Positions 1-5,011 of a stretch of DNA of 5,011 nucleotides are shown piece by piece (position 1 is the first letter of the stretch; every line of letters starts with the position of its first letter). The DNA comes from Candidatus Hydrogenedentota bacterium (GTDB lineage: Bacteria > Hydrogenedentota > Hydrogenedentia > Hydrogenedentales > CAITNO01): NCBI GenBank assembly GCA_011046175.1, contig DSBB01000221.1, positions 1 through 5,011 on the forward strand. The letters are read 5' to 3'. Under the pieces are notes generated by a model that saw only the letters and a program-made list of their open reading frames with translations, was not told the origin of the DNA and made no database searches. The translations under genes and the position numbers were made by a program.

Positions 1-838
1 ATATGTAAATACCTCCTGACCAATCCGTATACACAAAGAATTGATGCTTCAAATAATCCATGTTCCGGTACAGAACGACCGACGCCCCCTTGGCGCTGTA
101 GCCGTACTTATGCACGTCGGCGGACATGGATGTCACGCCCGGCACGCGAAAGTCGAAGGGCGGCAACGCATATCCCAATTTCTCAACAAAAGGAAGCATG
201 AACCCGCCAAGACAACCGTCCACATGAAGGGGCAGGCCCGCCTGTTGCGCCACTTCGCCCAATGCCGGGATGGGATCAACAACGCCGTAGGGATAACTTG
301 GCGCAGATCCGATAATCAGGATGGTATTGCGGTTGACGCGCTTTCGCACCGCCTCCGGATCAACCCGGTAGTTGGCGTCCACGGGCACGCGCGTCAATTT
401 GACGTCAAAATAATGGGCGCCCTTTTCAAACGCCACATGCACGCTTTCCGGCGCAATCATCTCGGGCTTGCGCAGCCACGGGCGTTTTGCGCGCGCCATG
501 TCGCGATAGGTCTTCACGGCGAGCATGCAGCTTTCCGTGCCGCCGGCCGTCATTGTGCCCACCACATTGTCGTCGCCGTGCAGCATGTCGGCGGTCATCC
601 GCACCACTTCAGACTCGAACCGCTTCAGGCTTTTGAACGCAAGAGGATTCAATGCGTTTTCAGAAAAAAACCTGCCGTGCGCTTCTTTCAGAAAGGCGGT
701 GTGCCCGTCGCCCAGGCTGTACACCAAACTCCACGTCCTGCCGCCGCGCCAGTCCGCGTCGTTTTCGCGGAAATGGTTCATCTGCTCCAGAATCGCGTCA
801 TGGCTTTGACCTTTTTCCGGGATGCGAATTTTGTTCAT
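1..838 (-). CDS. Sphingosine-1-phosphate-lyase-like PLP-dependent group II decarboxylase (3' end cut by window edge)
   Basis: A PLP-dependent fold-type I enzyme, predicted cytosolic. 279 codons are present and the C-terminal part lies off the left edge. Visible motifs are: N-terminal W30-RGGR with Y40; cofactor-phosphate motif TAGGTES (97-103); H134 in SVHVAF, the likely ring-stacking residue; APSYPYGVVDP (179-189); HVDGCLGG (205-212) with D207 for the pyridine nitrogen; and SADVHKYGYSAKG (239-251) with K244 as the Schiff-base lysine and K250 equivalent to a second conserved SPL lysine. DTDW-QGG-like TDWSGG follows. This order and spacing match S1P lyases from memory, but without their N-terminal membrane anchor. 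The conserved SPL histidine 24 residues after the tyrosine is Asn here (N64, in ALNPLAF), so S1P cleavage is not assured; the enzyme may be an amino-acid decarboxylase or another C-C lyase. ATG at 838 is the first start after an in-frame stop. Only a weak GGGA lies upstream, and the gene follows the transporter gene by 16 bases. Confidence 0.88.
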   Translation of the reverse strand, partial: MNKIRIPEKGQSHDAILEQMNHFRENDADWRGGRTWSLVYSLGDGHTAFLKEAHGRFFSENALNPLAFKSLKRFESEVVRMTADMLHGDDNVVGTMTAGGTESCMLAVKTYRDMARAKRPWLRKPEMIAPESVHVAFEKGAHYFDVKLTRVPVDANYRVDPEAVRKRVNRNTILIIGSAPSYPYGVVDPIPALGEVAQQAGLPLHVDGCLGGFMLPFVEKLGYALPPFDFRVPGVTSMSADVHKYGYSAKGASVVLYRNMDYLKHQFFVYTDWSGGIYI

Positions 839-858
839 AACAGTGTTTTCCCGTTCAT
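835..858 (-). other. Seven-codon mini-ORF bridging the transporter and SPL-like genes (possible translational relay)
   Basis: On the minus strand an ATG at 858-856 overlaps the transporter stop (TGA 857-855) as ATGA. It opens a 7-codon frame (MNGKTLL) whose TGA at 837-835 overlaps the ATG of the SPL-like gene (838-836), again as ATGA. The SPL-like gene has only a weak GGGA/GGGAAAA upstream, so ribosomes finishing the transporter could reinitiate and be handed on. The overlaps are seen directly; the relay function is inference. The peptide itself is unlikely to matter, and in so short a gap the arrangement could be chance. Confidence 0.3.
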
Positions 859-2012
859 GGCATCAGAGTCCTCATGAGATACGCCGCGGAGATGCCAAGA
901 TAATTGCCCACAGCGTAGCCAATGATTCCGGTGGTAATGCCGGATAACAGTATATGCTTGTTGTGCAGCGCCGCCGCAACCGGCGGCACAAAAGGCGGCG
1001 AGCAGATTGCGGACACCGACGTTATGATAAACGTGTCCGCGTCAATTCGCAAAAAGCGGCACAGCAGCGCATGCAATCCCATGCCGCCGAATATCGTCAG
1101 CGCCACAAAAAACAGTATCGGATAATGAATATGCGTCAGAATGCGCACGTCCACCATGGAACCGACCACGCAACAAAACATGTAGATGACGTACATGCCC
1201 CATTGGAAGGCGTATCGGGTGTTGCGCACGGGCGTGATAAAGGACGCCGCAATGCCGAGGGTCGTGATGGTTACAATCGCCGCCGCCGAAGCGGCGTTTT
1301 CTGAAAACAGGCCGCTCGCCAACACGCCCGCCGCGACTATTGCTCCCGAGAGAAGCGACAACAGCAACAGCCCGGGCCAGGAACGAAGCAGCAGAAGTCC
1401 GGAAAAGGCGTTGATGCTTTCCGTTTCGGATTCCTGTTGTTCTTCGGCGATGTCCATCGGCGCGATGTCCGTGAATGGCGGCAGCCACATGCCGAAGAAA
1501 CGCCGCGCCGCCGTCATGCAGAAAATAATGTACGCCACAGATACAACCGTGTCATAGGTGTGGAAGATCACAAACGTCTCCATATCCACGTCCAACGCCG
1601 AGCGGATGGCCGCCACGTTGGGCGTGCCGCCCGTATACACGCCCGCCGCCATGCCGCCCACCTGCCAGCTGTTCGCCATCATGGCGCGGGTTAGCAGCGT
1701 GGCAAGCGTCGCCATGACGACGGTTGCCACGCACGCCGCCGCCATGGACACGACAGCCTTGCCCGCAATGGCGAACCAGCGGCGAACGTCCATGGTAAAA
1801 AGCAGCAGCGGCAACGCGAAGGCCACGGCGGCGTTGGCGATGGTCTCCTGGCGCGCCTGCGCCGATTCCGGAAAAAAGCCGGCGTTGCCCAAAAAAATGC
1901 CGACGAAATAGCATATCAGCACAATGCCGATCTTGCGCAATGCCGCAACCTGATGGCACGCGGCAACGGCGATTGCGGGCAGCAACGGATATATGATTAG
2001 TTGCCAAGGCAT
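855..2012 (-). CDS. DUF819 (YjcL-like) multi-spanning inner-membrane protein, probable transporter
   Basis: The protein has 385 residues, close to the roughly 390-400 usual for DUF819/YjcL proteins. It is strongly hydrophobic, with about ten to twelve membrane segments (approximately 4-20, 27-44, 55-73, 80-110, 115-135, 150-167, 205-232, 240-262, 267-285, 295-318, 327-348 and 352-378). A central acidic hydrophilic loop lies at 181-200 (EEQQESETES). Two related halves are visible: D75-V-R77 with GGTPN (128-132) in the first, and D288-V-R290 with CSPPFVPP (337-344) in the second. This is the layout of inverted-repeat carriers. The C-terminal GIIGYAVGNYLGI (362-374) is typical of the family. No substrate is established for the family as far as I know. 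I chose the ATG at 2012 over a GTG at 2057 because AGGAAA sits 7 bases upstream and the protein then begins directly with a membrane segment. The gene heads an operon with the SPL-like gene. Confidence 0.88.
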   Translation of the reverse strand: MPWQLIIYPLLPAIAVAACHQVAALRKIGIVLICYFVGIFLGNAGFFPESAQARQETIANAAVAFALPLLLFTMDVRRWFAIAGKAVVSMAAACVATVVMATLATLLTRAMMANSWQVGGMAAGVYTGGTPNVAAIRSALDVDMETFVIFHTYDTVVSVAYIIFCMTAARRFFGMWLPPFTDIAPMDIAEEQQESETESINAFSGLLLLRSWPGLLLLSLLSGAIVAAGVLASGLFSENAASAAAIVTITTLGIAASFITPVRNTRYAFQWGMYVIYMFCCVVGSMVDVRILTHIHYPILFFVALTIFGGMGLHALLCRFLRIDADTFIITSVSAICSPPFVPPVAAALHNKHILLSGITTGIIGYAVGNYLGISAAYLMRTLMP

Positions 2013-2017
2013 GGCGG

Positions 2018-2023
2018 TTTCCT
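2018..2023 (-). promoter_or_regulatory. Shine-Dalgarno site of the DUF819 gene
   Basis: AGGAAA on the minus strand, with the AGGA core ending 7 bases before the ATG at 2012. The upstream in-frame GTG at 2057 would add 15 hydrophilic residues that contain this site. The site therefore decides the start in favour of 2012. Confidence 0.75.
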
Positions 2024-2066
2024 GATGACTGTAACCGGAAGACGTCCCTTTCAACACCCTGACACT

Positions 2067-2095
2067 ATAGTATGCTCATTGCAACCGTAAATCAA
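2067..2095 (-). promoter_or_regulatory. Candidate sigma70-type promoter for the transporter/SPL-like operon
   Basis: On the minus strand a -35-like TTGATT (plus 2090-2095, 4 of 6 to TTGACA) is followed by a 17-base spacer and a -10-like TACTAT (plus 2067-2072, 4 of 6). Transcription would start near 2060, giving a leader of roughly 48 bases that includes the Shine-Dalgarno. An overlapping TATAGT is within the 8-base palindrome at 2064-2071. This is inferred from consensus match only. Confidence 0.45.
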
Positions 2096-2130
2096 GCGGC
2101 CACAGAATCCGAACAGACCGCGCAATCGTA

Positions 2131-2161
2131 TTGCATTACACCCCCGGCATTTTGATATAGT
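2131..2161 (+). promoter_or_regulatory. Candidate extended -10 promoter for the M16 protease gene
   Basis: TGATATAGT at 2153-2161 fits an extended -10 (TGn followed by TATAGT, 5 of 6 to TATAAT). A weak TTGCAT (2131-2136) lies 19 bases upstream of the hexamer, or 17 if GATATA is used as the -10. Transcription would start near 2168 and give a leader of about 120 bases. The promoter is divergent from the operon promoter at 2067-2095, with about 35 bases between the two -35 elements, where a shared regulator could bind. Evidence is consensus match and position only. Confidence 0.45.
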
Positions 2162-2176
2162 GCGGCGATAGAATGC

Positions 2177-2234
2177 GCCGCCGCCAACCAGGAAGGCGCT
2201 TGTGAGGCGTTGTGCATACGGGAACTGCGGCGGC
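2177..2234 (+). other. Long-range GC pairing in the protease leader
   Basis: GCCGCCGC (2177-2184) is perfectly complementary to GCGGCGGC (2227-2234), an 8-bp all-GC stem enclosing 42 bases. The left arm can alternatively pair with GCGGCG at 2162-2167, but that stretch probably precedes the transcription start. Low-complexity GCC runs pair easily by chance, so the structure is tentative. Confidence 0.25.
2194..2214 (+). repeat. Imperfect tandem repeat in the protease leader
   Basis: AGGCGCTTGTG (2194-2204) is followed directly by AGGCGTTGTG (2205-2214); the copies are identical except for one missing base. The period of 10-11 bases is about one helical turn, so two protein subunits could bind the same DNA face. 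It lies downstream of the candidate start of transcription, in the loop of the long-range GC stem. No known binding motif is recognised. Confidence 0.5.
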
Positions 2235-2251
2235 CAAGGGTCAGCAACACG

Positions 2252-2275
2252 CTTTGCCGGGAACTTCCGGCAAAG
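2252..2275 (+). promoter_or_regulatory. Perfect 9-bp inverted repeat just upstream of the protease Shine-Dalgarno
   Basis: CTTTGCCGG (2252-2260) and CCGGCAAAG (2267-2275) are exact reverse complements around the six-base loop GAACTT. The stem ends one base before the AAGGAGG at 2277-2283. In RNA it could stack next to the ribosome site and set translation or mRNA stability; in DNA it could be an operator. It is not a terminator, because a purine-rich Shine-Dalgarno follows instead of a T-tract. Confidence 0.6.
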
Positions 2276-2276
2276 A

Positions 2277-2283
2277 AAGGAGG
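2277..2283 (+). promoter_or_regulatory. Strong Shine-Dalgarno of the M16 protease gene
   Basis: AAGGAGG, a near-complete anti-16S match, ends 7 bases before the ATG at 2291 and fixes that start. It is the strongest ribosome-binding site in the window. Confidence 0.85.
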
Positions 2284-2290
2284 GAGTCTC

Positions 2291-5011
2291 ATGGTTAATC
2301 AGGCGGTTATTTTTTGTGTGCTGTCTTTTGCGGTGATTCTCGCGGCAGACGCATGGCCTGCGGACAGTATCGAGGCGGGACGGTTGGACTATCAGGAAAT
2401 CGTTTTGGACAACGGGCTTTGCGTGGTCACGCTCGAGGACTTTTCATGTCCCATTGTCGTGGTGGACTTGTGGTATCACGTCGGCTCGAAAGACGAAGAC
2501 CCGGAGCGGCAGGGGTTCGCGCACATGTTCGAGCACATGATGTTCCGGGGCACCGATCGCTTGGGACCCACCGACCACTTTGATAATATCCGGCGCATCG
2601 GCGGCCATTGCAACGGGTACACGTCTTTCGACCAAACCGTGTATGTGCAAACCGTTCCCGCGAATCAGCTGGAACTGGCGCTGTGGCTTGAAGCGGAGCG
2701 AATGAGTTTTCTGAAGATTGATCAGGAGGCCTTCGACACGGAACGCAAAGTGGTCGAGGAAGAACGGCGGATGGGACTGAACGCGCCTTACGGCGCCTTG
2801 TTTGAAAAGGCGCTGGCGGAAGTCTTCAAGGAGCACCCCTACAGGTGGTCGCCCATCGGCAACATCCCGCATCTCCGCGCCACAAGCGTTCCGGAACTGC
2901 GCTCTTTTTGGATGCGATACTACGCGCCGAACAACGCAACGTTGATTATTGCCGGCGCGGTCAAACACGACGAAGCCCAACGGCTGGCAAAACGGTATTT
3001 CGAATGGATACCCCGATCCGAGGAGCAGCCGCGCATCACAATTCGCGAGCCGTTGCCCGAGGCGCCCCGCGATGTGACGCTGAAACTGGACAACGCCCCT
3101 CTGCCGCTGGTGGCCATTGCGTACCGCACGGTTCCGCTGGCGCATCCCGACCGGGCGCCGCTGGAACTGCTCACCACCATCATTGGAGAAGGAAACAGCA
3201 GCCGAATCCATCGAAGTCTTGTGGCGGAAAAGGAACTCTCCGTGGGCGTGCAGTGCATGAATATATGTCTCGAACAGGACGGCGTTCTGGCGCTTGGCGC
3301 CGCCCTTCCCGCGGCGGGCGGCGACATGGATGAGGCGCTGGCGGCGCTGCAAGAAGAGGTCGGGCGGGTACGCTCAAGAAAGGTGCGCGCGCGCGAACTG
3401 GAAAAGGCCAAAAACCAAAAGTTGCGGGGGCTCGTGACTGAGAATCTCTATGTGGCGAACAAAGCGCGCATTTTGGGGAGCGCGGCGGTGCTCGAGGGCG
3501 ATACGGCACGGGTCAACAGGCGTCTTGACGCCATCCGCAGCGCAACCGCCGATGACTTGCTGCGCGTGGCCAAAACATATCTGGACCCGGACAAGGCGCT
3601 GACCTTTCGCATTAAAAGAAACCTCAAGGGCTTGTTCAAGAAAGACGAGGCCAATCCAGAAGACGATGCGCCGGTTACAGGGGTGCGGGAAACCGAGCCG
3701 CCCCCGCCGGGGCGACCGGGCGCGATGCGTCCCGGCGATTATCCCGAAACGTCTCCGGTAAAGGAACCGTTGGCGTTTGATCCGACACCAAGGTACCAGT
3801 CACATACGCTTGAAAACGGATTGAAAGTGGTTGTCATCGAAAACCGCGAGATTCCATACGTTTCCATGTCCCTTCAACTTTATTCCGGCGCATGGACGGA
3901 AACGAAGCCGGGGTGCGCCGCCTTGGCGATGCGCATGCTCAAAAAAGGAACGAAAGCGCACGATGAAGGCGAGTTGGCCGATGAACTCGAAACGTATGCC
4001 ATCAGCCTGTCCGGCTGGGCGGGCATGGATGACGCCGCGGTAAGCGCAAGCTGCGTGACGGACCAGCTGGAGCGCGCCACAGACCTCATGGCCGAGGTGG
4101 TGCTTGCGCCGACTTTTGACCCGGGCGAGTTCGAGAAACTAAGAAAACAGGTGCTGGCCGACCTCAGAGTATCGTCTGTGGAGCCTTTCTATCTGGCCGA
4201 CAAGGAATTGCGACATCGTCTTTGCGGCGAACATCCTTATGCGCGAACGGTACAGGGCGAGGTTGAAGACGTAAAAGCGCTGACCCCGGACGACCTGAAG
4301 ACATGGTGGAACACGTTTGCGCGGCCGGACATGGCATGGTTGTGCTTCGCGGGAGACATCGGTCTCGAACGGGCGGTGCGGTTGGCGGAGAAAATGTTCG
4401 GTTCATGGGAGGCCGGCGGCCCGAAGCCGGAAATTGAATTGCCGCCGTTGCCGCAACCTGCCGCAACGCATATTTATCTCGTGGAAAAGTCCGGCGATCA
4501 GGCGCAAATCCGCATCGGCCAACGCGGCCTCACGCGAAAGGAACCGGACTATTTTACTTCAAACGTGGTCAGCAGCTATTTTGGCGGCGCCTTTGGCAGC
4601 CGTTTGAATGACGCGTTGCGCGTCAAGAAAGGATTGACGTACGGCTCGGGCGGCGGGTATTCCTCGCAGCGGCTCGCGGGCGCATTTCGCGCGTACACTT
4701 TCACCAAACTTGATTCCACAGCCGACGCCATTCTGACAATGCTTGAAGAAATACAAAGACTGCGGAACGAACCGCCGACGCCCGAAGAACTAGGAGACAC
4801 CAAAGCGTATATCCTGGGCAGTTTCGCGGGACAACGCGAGACGCCGCAATCTCTGGCCAGAGATCTGTGGCTCATCGAGTCGGAGGGGTTGCCGGAGGAC
4901 TATTTCAAAACAATGCTGGAAAGCGTGCGAGAAACGGACGCGGACGCATGCGTCGCCTTTGCCCAACGGGCGCTTGACCCCGAAAATCTGGTGATTGTGG
5001 TGGTCGGTCCC
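2291..5011 (+). CDS. Tandem (fused) M16B-type zinc metalloprotease, open at right edge
   Basis: One reading frame of 907 codons without a stop; the C-terminus is off the window, but the family's usual length and the final NLVIVVVGP strand suggest little is missing. Residues 5-20 form a hydrophobic leader with possible cleavage after AWPA (24), suggesting export to the periplasm, although the N-region lacks Lys/Arg. The first M16 unit (about 35-440) has H78-MF-E81-H82 as zinc motif and catalytic Glu, and E158 in ERKVVEEE as the likely third ligand, 76 residues after H82. A Pro-rich, charged linker (about 446-500) follows. The second unit (about 503-907) has AALAMR (543-548) where HxxEH should be, so it cannot bind zinc there. 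It keeps the substrate-binding pair R771 and Y784 (GSRLNDALR...GLTYG), whereas the first unit has R305 but V318. Together they resemble an M16B active/inactive heterodimer in one chain. Probable role: degradation of peptides inside a closed chamber. It is transcribed alone, divergent from the transporter operon. Confidence 0.92.
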   Translation, partial: MVNQAVIFCVLSFAVILAADAWPADSIEAGRLDYQEIVLDNGLCVVTLEDFSCPIVVVDLWYHVGSKDEDPERQGFAHMFEHMMFRGTDRLGPTDHFDNIRRIGGHCNGYTSFDQTVYVQTVPANQLELALWLEAERMSFLKIDQEAFDTERKVVEEERRMGLNAPYGALFEKALAEVFKEHPYRWSPIGNIPHLRATSVPELRSFWMRYYAPNNATLIIAGAVKHDEAQRLAKRYFEWIPRSEEQPRITIREPLPEAPRDVTLKLDNAPLPLVAIAYRTVPLAHPDRAPLELLTTIIGEGNSSRIHRSLVAEKELSVGVQCMNICLEQDGVLALGAALPAAGGDMDEALAALQEEVGRVRSRKVRARELEKAKNQKLRGLVTENLYVANKARILGSAAVLEGDTARVNRRLDAIRSATADDLLRVAKTYLDPDKALTFRIKRNLKGLFKKDEANPEDDAPVTGVRETEPPPPGRPGAMRPGDYPETSPVKEPLAFDPTPRYQSHTLENGLKVVVIENREIPYVSMSLQLYSGAWTETKPGCAALAMRMLKKGTKAHDEGELADELETYAISLSGWAGMDDAAVSASCVTDQLERATDLMAEVVLAPTFDPGEFEKLRKQVLADLRVSSVEPFYLADKELRHRLCGEHPYARTVQGEVEDVKALTPDDLKTWWNTFARPDMAWLCFAGDIGLERAVRLAEKMFGSWEAGGPKPEIELPPLPQPAATHIYLVEKSGDQAQIRIGQRGLTRKEPDYFTSNVVSSYFGGAFGSRLNDALRVKKGLTYGSGGGYSSQRLAGAFRAYTFTKLDSTADAILTMLEEIQRLRNEPPTPEELGDTKAYILGSFAGQRETPQSLARDLWLIESEGLPEDYFKTMLESVRETDADACVAFAQRALDPENLVIVVVGP

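Noticed and set aside
11..17. AGGAGGT on the minus strand near the left edge, resembling a Shine-Dalgarno for a further gene
   Set aside because: It encodes the conserved W-S-G-G motif of the SPL-like enzyme in frame, so coding constraint explains it. The family also needs well over 100 further residues before any next gene.
41..877. A 278-codon plus-strand open frame opposite the SPL-like gene
   Set aside because: It is antisense to a gene with clear catalytic motifs. Its translation is His/Arg-rich without recognisable domains, as expected of a shadow frame in GC-rich coding DNA.
1281..1300. Terminator-like hairpin CGCCGC-CGAA-GCGGCG followed by TTTT on the plus strand
   Set aside because: It lies inside the transporter gene and encodes an Ala-rich membrane segment (ENAASAAA) on the other strand. 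The T-run is only four bases and there is no plus-strand gene to end.
2173..2205. A 10-codon Arg-rich plus-strand leader frame (MRRRQPGRRL) upstream of the protease gene
   Set aside because: It is attractive as an attenuation peptide, but it has no Shine-Dalgarno and would start only a few bases from the predicted transcript start. The Arg codons follow from the CGC run.
2092..2292. A 66-codon minus-strand frame spanning the divergent intergenic region
   Set aside because: It starts over the protease start codon, overlaps both promoter candidates, has no Shine-Dalgarno and resembles no known protein.
2291..2365. Lipoprotein signal at Cys9 of the protease leader
   Set aside because: The residues before the cysteine (VIF) do not fit a lipobox, and the cysteine is too near the N-terminus, within the hydrophobic core.
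2444..3352. A 302-codon minus-strand open frame opposite the M16 gene
   Set aside because: The opposite strand encodes the zinc-binding unit with HMFEH and canonical spacing. The antisense product is Arg/Gln/His-rich and family-less.

Overview
The window is GC-rich, densely coding bacterial DNA that looks chromosomal. I see no insertion sequence, phage, plasmid, CRISPR or RNA-gene signal. Strong Shine-Dalgarno sites, a divergent intergenic promoter region and a predicted exported zinc protease suggest a Gram-negative-type bacterium. I cannot assign the phylum: the gene content would fit PVC/Hydrogenedentes-like bacteria, myxobacteria or others.

There are two divergent transcription units. 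The leftward unit (minus strand, from about 2060 to the left edge) has two genes. The first is a complete 385-residue multi-spanning membrane protein of the DUF819/YjcL family. The second, 16 bases downstream, is a PLP-dependent enzyme of the sphingosine-1-phosphate-lyase-like branch of group II decarboxylases, cut by the left edge after 279 residues. A 7-codon mini-ORF bridges the two with ATGA overlaps at both ends, which suggests translational coupling. A carrier paired with a PLP decarboxylase/lyase suggests that one protein moves the substrate or product of the other, but no substrate can be read from the sequence.

The rightward unit (plus strand, from about 2168 to the right edge) is one uninterrupted 907-codon reading frame, open at the right end. 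It encodes a tandem M16 (insulinase/pitrilysin-type) protease. The N-terminal half carries the zinc motif HxxEH. The C-terminal half has lost that motif but keeps the Arg/Tyr pair used for substrate binding. It reads as a fusion of the two subunits of an M16B heterodimer, probably exported.

Between the units (2013-2290) lie back-to-back promoter candidates and a roughly 120-base leader for the protease. The leader holds an 11-base tandem repeat, a GC-rich long-range pairing and a perfect 9-bp hairpin ending one base before the Shine-Dalgarno. This leader is the least explained part of the window. I found no clear evidence of a wholly new system. The most interesting points are the transporter/SPL-like pair with its substituted active-site histidine, and the structured leader of the protease.
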